13,976 bases of DNA from Tetmemena sp. SeJ-2015 (GCA_027382625.1 JAJKFJ010022970.1:1-13976); one strand, 5' to 3'. Numbered from the stretch's first letter, positions 1-10,005 are shown. Numbers and translations are program-made. The notes: generated by a model from the letters alone, not told the origin.

Positions 1-1648
1 AGATTGGTCGTTAAATCCAGTTACGTTATCTGTATCTCAACTTAGCTAATTACTGGTGGGCCCGCAGAGATGGTATGTGCCATTGATTTGAAGTTTAATC
101 CTCAAACATTGGGCTGTCAAGCAAAATCCTCTCTATAATTCTGAACCTCATTTTTTAAGTCTAAGAACACAGTCAATTTCAAATGGCATCTCACTACAGG
201 CTTATGGATTAAGGTTGAATTGAATCTAAAAGGGGGTAACAAAGCCTAATAAGATGAAAAGGGGAGAAAATATATATTATTAAATTTTTAAGATATTTAA
301 AACATTATGTTTTTAAATTTTTAAAGGGGGATCCTCCCTCTTCAGCTTTGATATGAATGAAATAAATGGATTGGATTTGTTTTGTAAAGAGTACAGATGC
401 AGGAGGGGAATGGAGAGTTTATAATCAAAACACTTTCTTCAATATAATAGATAGCTTCCAAAATTTTTGTTTTAATAAGCAACAATGAAACTCCAATGGC
501 TATTATGGATTACTTTCAATTTACAATTGGAGATTTAAGTCAGTAAGGCCACCAATTAAAGATTAAAAATGTGTTTGCAATTGCCAAAGAACTTAGGCCA
601 GGAGAGCTTTAGAATGCTTTAGAAAAAGAATAAGACTAGAGATTTCAAATACTCCCTACTCTTCTATTTCAGAATTGAGAAGATATGGGTGAATGGATTT
701 ACGATAGCTCCTATTACTAAAACCATGCAAAGATGATCAGGCCAACTAATCTTCTAGTTCATTTTCTTGGGAAAGAGATTGGGAAATGCAAATTTTTAAT
801 GAGGAAACTTGGACTGAAGATTTTAAGGCTTATGCATTAAAAATTAGTCCTTTTATTTTTAAATAACATACCTTGATAGAGGAGTATTTTTCAAACGTGG
901 CATAACTCCAAGGCTTTCCCTCGCTTAAATACTTCTATATCTGAAGAGTACTAGATTTTAAAAAAAAAAAAAAAGGCATATAATGATCGAGTTTAGTATC
1001 TTGCTAACTTAAGTTTACTTTAATTCTGTATTTTAGGCGTTTAAAACTTGATGCGTATAACTTTAGGAGCTGCAAGAACATATTTATATTCTATCCAAAT
1101 GATGGTTTGATTACGAACTCTCTCGATAAATTATCGCTATCTTTGTAACAGCCTTCAATGACTAATAGATGGATTTTCTTAAGCATGGCTAACTCAATAA
1201 CTTATCAAATTAGCTATTTGATGACTGACGATTCCTATGGTGATATCTCAAAAGCAACTGCATTTTAACTAAACTCAAATTTCATTTTGCCAGCTTCTTT
1301 CTATATTCTTAAATTTAAGAACAAAATTTGATTTAAAAGAGATAAAATAGAAGTTGCAAGTAGGGTCTGATAGAAATTTGAACCAAACTTCAAAAGTCAT
1401 GCTTGAAATATCTTATTAAAAGCCCGGAATTTAAATAGGCGATTTTATCAATAAACTTTTCTAGTAACGTGCATAACTGGTAGTTAAGATAATATAATTC
1501 TTTTATTTTATAGTTTGAGGAACATAGTTTGGAAAACCTTAATCTATATTGACTTGAGTCTGGATTTAAATTATCTAGGTTAGCAGATTTGAATCAGAAA
1601 CACTTTGAGCAGAGAGAAATACAAATTTTATTTTAGGGAAAAAATTGA
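1..1648 (+). CDS. Large multi-exon protein, 5' part (starts before the window)
   Basis: I do not recognise this protein. It is open from base 1 in frame 1 (TAA/TAG=Gln; TGA at 142-144 reads as Trp), with peptides such as STQLITGGPAEMVCAIDL and IKNVFAIAKELRPGELQ. Frame 1 runs to 688. A 44-nt intron (689-732, TTACTAAAAC box) moves to frame 3, with peptides such as NEETWTEDFKAYALKIS, to about 947. An A15 run (960-974) lies next, either in a tiny intron or as a homopolymer that slips the frame. A classic 41-nt intron follows (996-1036: GTATCTTGCTAAC...TTTTAG). Frame 3 resumes (LDAYNFRSCKNIFIFYP), then frame 1 (about 1320-1479), a 34-nt intron (1480-1513), and frame 2 to TGA 1646-1648. The stretch 230-370 is AT-rich and may hold another intron. 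That TGA may be a stop. It may also be Trp, because phase-compatible introns at 1649-1674 and 1776-1815 would join this block to the next one. Confidence 0.65.
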
Positions 1649-1674
1649 GTTAATTAAAAATTTTTAACTTTTAG

Positions 1675-4381
1675 CCCTTTATTTCCTTATACCTATTTTT
1701 TTCATTTCAAATTTCCAAAAAATTAAATTTAAATTCTTCTTATTATTAAATAAAATTTTTCCTGTGCTTGAGAGTGTATAGCTTTGATAAAATACAAAGT
1801 CCCTAATGTACAAAGAGTTGGTCCCACCACCAGTGTAACCTTAGTAATTGATTCCTACTATTCCACCCGTTATGCTGCTGCTTCCACTGCTTAGATATGG
1901 CAACTATAGTTAATGAATCAGTAAGGATGGAAAAAATAAAAAATTTATAGAGGAGTTATGGAGTAATTCGCACAAATAATAACTAATGAAAAATCTAGGC
2001 AATCTTGACCCTAGAACTAATGTAATACCCATGAAGGCGTAGACATAAGAGTGAAATACTGCCCTCTTTAAGACAGGAAAATTTTTAGCGCATTAAAAAC
2101 TCAAGAAACCTAAGTCAGCAAACTCTAAACCTAAAATTCAACGGGTCTTAGAAATAGAAATAAAAAAACCTGCTGATATTGGTGAGAGAGTAGGATGAGA
2201 AAATAATCTAGACCTACCAATTCGATTTAAGATGCTTCAATCACTTAGGAGACATTTTCTGGAAAGGTGAAGCGGTACCCAGAATTATACCCTAGCTTCA
2301 ACCCACAAAAATCCTTGAGGGATTCAAGTAATGATTATTAGTTCTTTCCTGCCCTGCTAATCCTTCAATAGTGAATCTCAAAGCAGATTAAATTTGGAAA
2401 ACAGCGTTGCTCTCATATAGCTTCGGGATCACCAACATAATTTCCGAACCTCTTATTTAAATCATCCTATCTCGTATACATCTGGATTACTAAATAAAAA
2501 ATATTTAGAAGGGTTCTCATTCACTAATCGTGAAGAAATAGCCAGTAAATCTTCACGACTATTTCCACATAAATTTTATTTTCAAAAGAGATTCTAAAAT
2601 TAAATTTCCTCACTTAATTATATAATAAAATGAAATAAAAGAATTTGATCGTGGGTTGTAGAAATAAGATCAAGCTTGATTTAAAGGCAAAAATTACCAT
2701 CTATTAGAATATTCTCTGCCTTTAAGAAAAAGTAAGGGATGATAATTTTTAGATATTGAATAGGAAAAGATTAGGTTTTAATTAAATTATTGCACTCCAT
2801 TGGTTAATCAATGAACTCTACAGAGAAATCAAATTAAACATTAGAGTTTTAATTTTATCTATAAAATTTTTATTAAACCCAATCAAAATTTGAGTTAATC
2901 AGAATCAGCCAATTAGAGATGTTTATTGATTATACTCTTGCTCACAGAGATTATTAAGAATTGGGTTTTGATCTTATTTCTCCCAAACTCAATTATTATT
3001 TATTTTTAAAATTTAAAAAAAAAGAAAAAATTGAGTTGTTAAGTGTGAGCCTCAATTTTGAAAAAATGGTTAGAAAGTCAGCTTTTATGTAAGTAGCCAA
3101 TTCATTTAGTCCTTACAGCACTTTAAAGAGTTTGACTCTTTACAGGATTTTGATAAAGCTCGTTAAGGAGAACGATTTCTCTAATAGCAAAAATAAATAA
3201 TTAAATAAAATTACCTCTTTTTTTTTAAAGATAGCTTGCAATTCTTTATCTACAAGAAGAGTTTAAAGTATTTATTTTTATGATGGCAGACTAGAGCTTA
3301 GACATCCTTTTTCCAGTCTTTACACAAGCAAACTCAAATATTTTTGAAAAATCGGGGCTTAAAGTATAATATTATGATTCTTACATTTCCAGGAATCTGC
3401 ACTGATAAGCTCTTTGAGAATGAAGATTTAGAATTGTAGTAGAGATTCATTAGTGCTGGTGATTTAGTGAGGCAGACATGAAACCAAGTAGATGCTGCTT
3501 ATATGTAAGTCTATGGTGAGTCTGATGCTGAGTAAGTGGCTACGCCTTGCAAGTAGGGTATTGTAATTTAGTTGGATACCAGTTAAATTTATGCAATTCC
3601 TTCCATGTTTAACAAATTTATATGCATATTTATTGGGAGCTAGCTATTCGTAAGCTAATCAACTTTCAGCCAGATACACACTTAAAGTAATTTTTATAAT
3701 TTATATACCTTTAATAAAATATGAAGATTATTTATTTGAGTTAATATGAATTTTATAAATTTGAGGGGATTGACTGACCATGATTGCAAATTTGAAGAGG
3801 CTGAAGTACTTATCTCTGCGAAATTGAAATAAAGTGGATTGCCGCTTGAAACTTGAATGCCTATAGAATGCTATGAAATGTTTTCTAGAAATTGATAAAT
3901 TTAATAGCAACTTTTATATCCTCACTTTTCATAGGATTCAGAGTTAAAAATAACTTGTCTTATTAACTTGAAAAGCTAATCTGAAGAAGCTTATTTAATT
4001 TATTGATATATTAAATTTATAAACTTACAAAAATTAAATTTAAAAATTAGAAAAAAGAATTTAATTCGTTAGGAAGTGCTTTATGTATTCCTTTAGTGAA
4101 TTTAACGATGAGAAATATAATATAGAATATTTGTGTGTACCTAATAAGGTTTAAAATTATTAGAAATGACTACTTGATCATTAGTCAGATTTGCAGGTTC
4201 AATCCTTTCTTAGAATCTTCATTCTGTATCTGTTGCCTACTAATTTGAAGTTTTAGCCAGATTGGTTTAATTGGCCAATGAACTATTGCTAGAGTAGTCA
4301 CAGTGAGAAGCAGTGGGATTTGAATCAGCAGAGTTAAGGAAAGCAAGTGAAAAGATGAGAAGGCATAAGCAGTATTTTTGA
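1675..4381 (+). CDS. Large multi-exon protein, 3' part (probably the same gene as 1-1648)
   Basis: Unrecognised protein. Coding blocks in order: 1675-1775 frame 1; after a 40-nt intron (1776-1815), frame 2 with peptides such as VGPTTSVTLVIDSYYSTR; then a possible 22-nt intron near 2035-2060 into frame 3, which is open for much of 2060-3200 (KPKIQRVLEIEIKKPADIG, LNLENSVALIQLRD). Near 3225-3363 frame 1 looks best (LDILFPVFTQANSNIFEK). An intron opening with GTATAAT at 3364 leads to frame 2, the clearest block (LELQQRFISAGDLVRQ, TGA 3479-3481 as Trp, then NQVDAAYMQVYG). Further short introns lie between 3580 and 3870. A frame-3 Lys/Gln-rich block follows at about 3867-4196, then frame 2 (YQFEVLARLVQLANELLLEQ). 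The last reasonable stop is TGA 4379-4381, although a coding-like stretch continues to about 4430. Most borders here are provisional. No conserved domain is visible to me. Confidence 0.6.
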
Positions 4382-4824
4382 GGGGTGTTTGAGGACAGCC
4401 CTAAAGGGGGAAACCCATCAGACTCTGTTTTGAAAAATTTTAAAATTTACCGCCCTTTTTTCCTTTTTTTAATCAAAAAATTTTAAAATTTAAAATAAAA
4501 AATTTTTAAATTTAGAAAATTTTTAAAACCCAAAAGAAAGCAAAATTTTAAAAAAATATAAAAAGAAAATTTTAAGAAAACCCCGGAGAAGTTCTGATGA
4601 TCTTTTTATAGCGACCTAGGAATTGATAATATAACCTAGGGCTTAAATCTCTCAAATTTAAATATCTAATAATTAAATTTAATTTAAATTAAATTTAAAT
4701 TAAAAAGAAATGAGTTATTGAAGGGCCAAATTTAAAAATTACCTGAAATAATTTGGGAAAAAAAAATAAAAAGAAAAAATTGAATTAATAAAAAAAAGAA
4801 AAAGATGATGAATCGATCGAGAAA
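4382..4824. other. AT-rich low-complexity spacer
   Basis: After a short GC-richer strip (about 4381-4430, with GGGGG and CCC runs), the sequence turns into long A and T runs and repeats of the words AAATTT and TTTAAA. Examples are about 4437-4560 and the self-complementary AAATTTAAATT-type stretch at 4663-4703. No coding bias is visible on either strand. The style closely matches 13600-13860. It could be intergenic spacer or the edge of an eliminated or repetitive element. Confidence 0.5.
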
Positions 4825-5010
4825 ATGGAAAACTAGTTAGTGAGAGATCTATTAAATCGATCAATGAAAACTTCTATATGGAAATTCATATAAAATTAAT
4901 ATTAAAACCTAAACAGATACAGGAGGAAAACAATAATTATAAGTTTATATGAATGGATTAAAGAAATTGAAAAAGAAATGAAATGTTTTAAAAATTAGGA
5001 AACTTAAAAA
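4825..5010 (+). CDS. Possible short coding segment, unknown
   Basis: A frame-1 stretch beginning near ATG 4825 reads plausibly under the reassigned code (MENQLVRDLLNRSMK ... LYEWIKEIEKEMKCF) with several TAA/TAG codons and no TGA. First codon positions are purine-rich. It is Lys/Glu-rich, and charged peptides arise easily in A-rich DNA, so this may be chance. It has no visible stop and fades into A/T runs after about 5010. It could be an isolated exon, a decayed gene or nothing. Confidence 0.22.
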
Positions 5011-5504
5011 AAAAAATTATTTTTAATTTTTTTTTTATATCCAAAAAATAAAAAATTTTGAATTCTGCTTTTAAAGGGAACTTGTTGAAGGTAAAAAACT
5101 TAGATTTTTGTTAATTTTTTTTGGAATTTAATAAAAAATTTTTTTTTAAAAAACAAAAAAAAATAAGATTTATTATTTTAGATGGAATTTTTTAAAAATA
5201 TTTTATTTTTTATGATTAAAATAAAAGCATATAAAATGATTTTAATAAGTAATTTTATGCTATTAAATTTTATTAAAAGAATTAAACATTTTAATTTAAA
5301 GAATAAGAAGCTTACCCCATGCATAGAGAATAAAACATGCGTTTAAAGTTAACAATAAAATTACTCTTATCATTTATTTATAATTGAAGAGAGTTTTTCC
5401 TTTATTAATTCCATTAAAAGGGTATATATTTAATTATCCTTTTAAGTTTAAGAAGATCCTCCAATATAAACATTTTATTCCAATATTGACACCGTACTTA
5501 AATT
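5011..5504. other. Very AT-rich spacer upstream of the 5505 gene
   Basis: Dominated by A and T homopolymers up to 5220, then AT-rich mixed sequence. No convincing frame on either strand. The last 150 bases presumably hold the promoter and leader of the plus-strand gene that starts at 5505, but I see no motif I can name. Confidence 0.5.
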
Positions 5505-6265
5505 ATGGAGCTATTAAATGGATCAAAAAAGTTAAATAAAATTTTTGGAGACAGATTTAAACTAAAAAATAATTTTACTAAGAATTTAAACAGAATCAAG
5601 GTGGAATCCCTTAAGGATAAAAATGAGAACTTGTGTAACTAGCATAACTTCTCTATAATCACAACCCACGATATTACAAGTGGCTGAGACTTGCCACGTC
5701 TAATTGGACGAAGAATTCAAATGGAATCGAGCAAAATATCACCTACCGCAACCACTCTGATCTGCTCGATTCTGATTGGAAAAAGCTAAGCCTAAAAAAC
5801 CTCTGTTGTTGATGGTTAATCTTAGACACGAAAAAATTGATCGAAGCCCTTCTGTTAAGACAAGGATGCTCCACGGTGTTAGGTGACATCTTCAAATGAC
5901 ATATTACATAGAAATAACAGTGGCTTACCTAAAAAAAATGTCTGCAAGAGACGCCAAACATCTCCCTTCTTTTCACTAATGATTTTAACCTCGATTATTT
6001 ATTACTCCTGACAGAAATTACAATTCTAAGAAAGTGGATAATAATCTAGGGTCAGGAGATCTAAAATGGTTCGTAATATTTTTCACGGCTTAAGGGCTCA
6101 CATAACTCATTTTCCCTTCAATTAAGCACTTTACACAATTCATCAACGAATAGCTAAATTAGATCGGGGATAACGTAACGAACAGAGGCATAGAGTAATG
6201 GCAGGCTGATCTTCCTACCCCTGGCCAAGGCGACTTAGGTGCCACAACGCAATTCCTAATTTTTA
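5505..6265 (+). CDS. Unknown protein, at least two exons
   Basis: Starts at ATG 5505 in frame 3 with a basic N-terminus (MELLNGSKKLNKIFGDRFK). A phase-1 intron at 5635-5680 (46 nt, GTAACTAGCATAACT...ACAAG) shifts to frame 1, which then shows the strongest first-position G bias in the window. It gives peptides such as QLDEEFKWNRAKYHLPQ, KPLLLMVNLRHEKIDR, MTYYIEITVAYLKKMS and NEQLNQIGDNVTNRG. About 250 residues are supported. TGA codons within it (for example near 5760 and 5995) read as Trp, though the one near 5995 sits in a patch that may be an intron (CACTAATGATTTTAAC...CTGACAG). The 3' end is unresolved: coding quality falls off after about 6265, and the next in-frame TGA is 6487-6489. No family recognised, no signal peptide or membrane segment seen. 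Confidence 0.6.
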
Positions 6266-6334
6266 ACTTTCTAATTTAATATTATTCTTAAAATTTATAA
6301 GCTAATCGAGTGACAATAAACTTAACCTAGAAAT

Positions 6335-6598
6335 TCACATTTAAACTTTCACTAATTATATATTTTTTATGTTATGTTTTAATTCTTTTTTCTTAAATGC
6401 TTATATATCAAAATTCAAATATATTTCTTTAAATTTAATTTCCTTCACCTTAATTGCAAAATTATAATTTAAGCTTTTAAAGAAGATGAAACTTAACTTG
6501 CGAAAATAAAAAAAAAAAGTAGTGTTTAAATTGAACCATAAAATAAGTCTCAGCATCTTTATATTATGATTAATATAATTTGCTTTACTATCTATCAT
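6335..6598 (-). CDS. Possible small protein, 87 codons
   Basis: ATG at 6598 opens a frame that runs 65 codons to the first TAA. It continues under the Gln reading to TGA at 6335-6337, giving 87 residues rich in Phe, Ile, Lys and Asn (starts MIDSKANYINHNIKMLR). In DNA this AT-rich, 65 codons without any stop triplet is unusual but not decisive. The middle (WFNLNTTFFFYFRKLSFIFF) is hydrophobic and could be one membrane segment. The start codon touches the outer edge of the 6598-6797 inverted repeat. It is convergent with the plus-strand gene ending near 6265. It may be spurious. Confidence 0.28.
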
Positions 6599-6797
6599 TA
6601 TTATAGATTAAGAAATGATTTTTTGAAAATATGGAATAAATTTATCTAAGAGCATTATATATCTCACGCCTAACATGGCTTCTCTGCCCCAGCTAATGCT
6701 TTCTTACCTTTGGTCAGAGAATCAGGACTTTATATAATGCTCTCAGATAATTATTTATTCCATACTTTCAAAAAAAATAATTTTAAATCTATAATAA
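6598..6797. repeat. 200-bp near-perfect inverted repeat, MITE-like
   Basis: Left arm from 6598 (TTATTATAGATT...) and right arm ending at 6797 (...AATCTATAATAA) are reverse complements over about 65 bases each. They differ by a few mismatches and small gaps and include the shared words ATGGAATAAAT and GAGCATTATATA. The pairing partly continues inward (TTCTCTGCCC against GGTCAGAGAA), so nearly the whole unit can fold back. The centre (about 6665-6730) is GC-richer than its surroundings. It has no coding capacity. This is the form expected of a non-autonomous terminal-inverted-repeat element, although a hairpin small-RNA precursor would also look like this. A clean target duplication is not evident beyond TTA/TA. 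Confidence 0.8.
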
Positions 6798-7062
6798 GCT
6801 TTTTATTTGCTTTTCGAAAATTTTTTAACTCAATTCTCCAAATATAACATTTGAATTAAATATTACAATTAAGGTAACATTTTTTAAGCGTAAAGGTATT
6901 TAATTGAATTGAAGTAGTGAGTATAAAAAAGATCAAGTTCCAACCTCTTTATAAAGTATTATTAAATACAACTTCCAGAAGAAGATTAGAGATTCGGAAT
7001 TAGAGTGCTCTATATTATTGATATTGACTATTTAATACCCCCACCTGTCTCTTTTATAAATA

Positions 7063-7347
7063 TGAGGGCTCATACGGTCTCCCTCCAATGCATCACCGGT
7101 ACTCTTGAGACGTATTGACCCCTGACCAGGGGGCCACAGCTGATAGTCGCAAGTGGACGCGGGCGTTGCCACTCACAGCACAGAGCAATGGCCAGGAATC
7201 CCTGCCGTTCAAACCCTCCCTGACTGAGGGAGTGAGCAGCCGGTCACTCGGTGGCCTTGGGGGCCATACCTGAGGCTCAATGGACTTGTCAAAGAGAACG
7301 TGCACTCCGCCTCCGGTGTCTAATTCAGGGTGCCTCATAGCGGTAGT
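7063..7347 (+). ncRNA. GC-rich structured RNA candidate
   Basis: Composition jumps here to well over half G+C inside a window of roughly 30% GC. Hairpins are dense: CCCCTGACCAGGGG at 7119-7132; AGTGG/CCACT at 7152-7173 around ACGCGGGCGT; CTCCCT/AGGGAG at 7216-7232, overlapping a competing GAGTGA/TCACTC pair at 7230-7249; and a long-range CACCGG (7094-7099) to CCGGTG (7313-7318). On the plus strand there is an RNA polymerase III B-box-like GTTCAAACC at 7207-7215, a TATA-like TTTATAAATA at 7053-7062 and T runs at 7384-7391. Those T runs lie opposite a Lys-rich coding stretch of the minus-strand gene, so the terminator is uncertain. I looked for SRP, RNase P/MRP, U1-U6, U3, 5S and tRNA signatures and recognised none. 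Strand and ends are guesses. Confidence 0.42.
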
Positions 7348-10005
7348 CATAGGGTGGTCGCTGTCAGTGTCTACTACTTCTCTTTTTTTTATTTCCTTTT
7401 TTTTCTCCCTCCGAAAGTCCTAGTCTGCTCAATCAGAAACTCCATCTTCCTCTGTAAGTTCTATTTAATAATGATGAGTATAGGTAAATATTTAGCTAAA
7501 TCAAAATTAATTTGTTTTTATTCTTCACAGCTCATTCCCTATTGTGATCCATACATTCCCTTAAATTATTTTTTCTTCCAAACAATTCTATATAATATTC
7601 ACCAGTCAAATATTTTAAATCATGGTTTTGATTTGTTAAGGAAATTCTCCTTTCATTTCAACTTAGAACACTTCTTTGTTAATCCACGCATGAATCCATG
7701 ACCATTCTTAAAATAAACTGTCTTTCCTTGCTTGACTCAATAGATACTATCTACAATCCTATTAAATAAATTATTTGAGTAAGTTAATTACATTATATCC
7801 TTTTTACAAATTGCACGCTATAACGTCATTAAAGTTATAAGGAATCTACCACACGAACAGATATCCCTCTACTTATAACTCCTCCGATGCTAAATTGTAA
7901 AGTTCAGAAAATGGCTAAGTTTTATACAATAAAAACTTCTTTCCATTCTGTGTAATTATATTAAGTGGCCATGGATAGTCCATCATGATTGCAGATAATT
8001 TAGTTCCTATATACAACTTATAAAGTTGAACAATATGTCTCAAAAGGTCTGCTTCTAAAATTGTCAGCTTTTATCCCTACACTTTGATGCACTTCATCTA
8101 TTTTTAAAGTAGTGAATAATCCAGCCATAAAAAGAACGAAACCAATATTTTTGCTGTCTAATAAAACAAGCTCCTCTGAAAGTTTAGTAAAGTTCTTTAT
8201 TTCATTTATCAACACTTAATTTGCCTATCTTAGATTTTATTCTGAATTGGGTCTATGGGCAAGTAGGATCATTGAATTTTTAAGATGTTATTATCTGCCT
8301 ATAGTATTTCCTCTCTAATAGAGTAAGGATTGCACAAAGAGGCTCGTCTGAATTTAAAGCTCCTGCTACAAGTTCTTGTTGAGTTCTGGACTAAGCTAAA
8401 CATCACATCAGAGAAATTAGAAGAGCAAGTTGTTATCAGATTTATTAGAAACTGTAGTAAGCTCTCACTATATTTCAAGCATATTTTTTTGCTCTAAATG
8501 AATATCTCTCCTGAATCTTGAGAAGCATTAACTCTCTTAGATAGTAAGAAGTAATTTCTGACTTGATTTTTGCACAGCAGTTTGTCTGAGGTGTATATGA
8601 TTCTTATTACGAAAGAGAAGAAACATTCGATCTAGGATATATAGGCATAGACTCTAACATAGTGCTGTAGTCAACAATTATTTTTATGGAATTTTTCTCA
8701 GAATGTTAAAAGTCTTTTAAGAGAATTGATCAATATTTTTATAACCTTTATTTTATAAATGCTTGCTCAAACTAGAGGTAAATCGAGGGAGTTCCGAATT
8801 AGCTTGAATTCTTTTAGTTTAAAAATGTTCCCCCATATTATAATTGAGAACTGGCAGTATGAGCTTTGCCTTGTAAATTAAAACTGGAGACTCAGCTCCA
8901 TCATAAATTGAGGGACATCCTTACTTTTTAAGAAAACTTTAATTAATCTTAGACTCATCTTCCATATAATTGAATGCTGGAGTTTAAACAACTCCAATTT
9001 GAGAATATGAGCTTTAAGGAACTTGTGGACCAGTCACTACCTCGCTCTGAACAGAGGCAAGCGACTCTAGAGAATAAATTTATTATATTTTAAATAATTG
9101 TGGCTCTCTTTAAAATTATACTATGTGGCATTCAAAACTTAATTATTCTTAATAGAAAAACTTAAATTATTCTAAGTGTTCTTAATTTAAATATCACAAT
9201 AACAAGTTAATTTGAGCTGATGTAAAAAACACTACAAAAAACACTACCTTTTTTGGCTTCTATTATATTAATCAACAAAATCATTTACCAAGGAAGCCAA
9301 GTAGTTGAGAACTTCAAAATTTGGAATGGGAAAGTAAGCTTGAAAGATTTTGAGAAAGTTCTCGTGCATTCTTTCTTTATCCCAAATTAATTATTGCGCC
9401 AAGGAATGAGAGGCCGTTTTACTCTAAAAATTGAGGGTGTTTTAATAATTTATATCACTCTTAATTAAAATCATTTAAGACAAGTGAAATGCTTGCTCAT
9501 TGTTAAGATTCTCTCTGCTCAATCTTTTGAAGCATAGCAATGAGAGAGATTTAAAGCGATGATGAGCAAACACTCTAGCGTGTAAAAATTTAGAAAAGAA
9601 AAATTATCTGCCTTTCAAGAGGGAAATTAAATTGCATAGGAGAATTAAATCAAACATAATCCCTGAGTCCAATGACGATATATCTCTCTAATTTTAGCAT
9701 GAAAAGTTTCACTGTAACCTTAAAGTAAATAGCCCTCGAAAGAAAAGGGAACTTTATCACATTTATTATAAATAAGTGTTCACTTCCCTCCCAAAACTAT
9801 TTTAAAGAGTATAAATATTTGAAATGTTGAGTGAGTTAAATATATACCTATACGCTTCAAATATGATACCTTAATATGGAGATCACAATCTCTCTTTCAA
9901 ATATATAAATAAGAATAAATAAAAAAACTATTTTATTTGCATCAACTTAATCTAATGTCATTAAATTTTTTCTAACTTTTTAGGAATTAAAAAGGGATCT
10001 TTCAT
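7347..10005 (-). CDS. Unknown multi-exon protein, about 675-760 residues
   Basis: ATG 10003-10005 gives MKDPFLIPKKLEKI; the next about 100 bases are hydrophobic or an intron. Phase-consistent introns: 9783-9735, 9655-9612, 9247-9217, 9121-9067, 8924-8884, 8215-8176 (TTACTAAAC...TTTCAG), 8017-7948 and 7807-7759. Well-supported peptides include IFEAYRYIFNSLNISN, YSETFHAKIREIYRHW, FLKIFQAYFPIPNFEVLNY, DYSTMLESMPIYPRSN, IKSEITSYYLRELMLLK, TQQELVAGALNSDEPL and KTVYFKNGHGFMRGL. TGA reads as Trp at 8477-8475 and 8732-8730. The central part is helix-like (YLRELMLLKIQERYSFRAKK). Two ends are possible: TGA 7601-7599 after ...WFKIFDW, or read-through to TGA 7349-7347 via a good-looking stretch (MEFLIEQTRTFGGRKKRK). 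No family recognised. The 3' end abuts the GC-rich block. Confidence 0.72.
9217..9247 (-). repeat. Intron made of a tandem 12-bp duplication
   Basis: On the plus strand AAAAAACACTAC occurs twice head to tail (9224-9235 and 9236-9247). Read on the minus strand, these form the predicted 31-nt intron: two GTAGTGTTTTTT copies followed by ACATCAG. One copy alone would leave a 19-nt intron with the same ends. Confidence 0.5.

Noticed and set aside
3728..3910. 60-codon minus-strand frame
   Set aside because: Antisense to plus-strand exons that carry better codon bias; no independent support.
4191..4205. GCAGGTTCAATCC, like a tRNA T-loop
   Set aside because: No matching D arm, anticodon stem or acceptor pairing is present, and the site lies at a predicted exon-intron border in a coding region.
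6166..6215. Words GGGGATAAC and AGGCTGATCTTCC, as in bacterial or organellar 23S rRNA
   Set aside because: They are separated by about 28 unrelated bases and nothing around them fits rRNA. The region has strong codon bias in frame 1, so I take it as coincidence.
7045..7053. CTGTCTCTT, like a Tn5 mosaic end (possible adapter or transposon trace)
   Set aside because: The match stops after nine bases and there is no partner end, so chance is the simplest explanation.
7093..7350. 85-codon minus-strand open frame rich in Arg, Gly and Pro
   Set aside because: Its amino-acid and codon makeup is unlike every other gene here, and it coincides exactly with the GC-rich hairpin block, where stop triplets are rare by composition. 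A structured RNA explains it better.
7330..7701. 123-codon plus-strand open frame
   Set aside because: Lies antisense to the 3' part of the minus-strand gene, whose codon bias is better; the plus frame is a Phe/Tyr-rich shadow.
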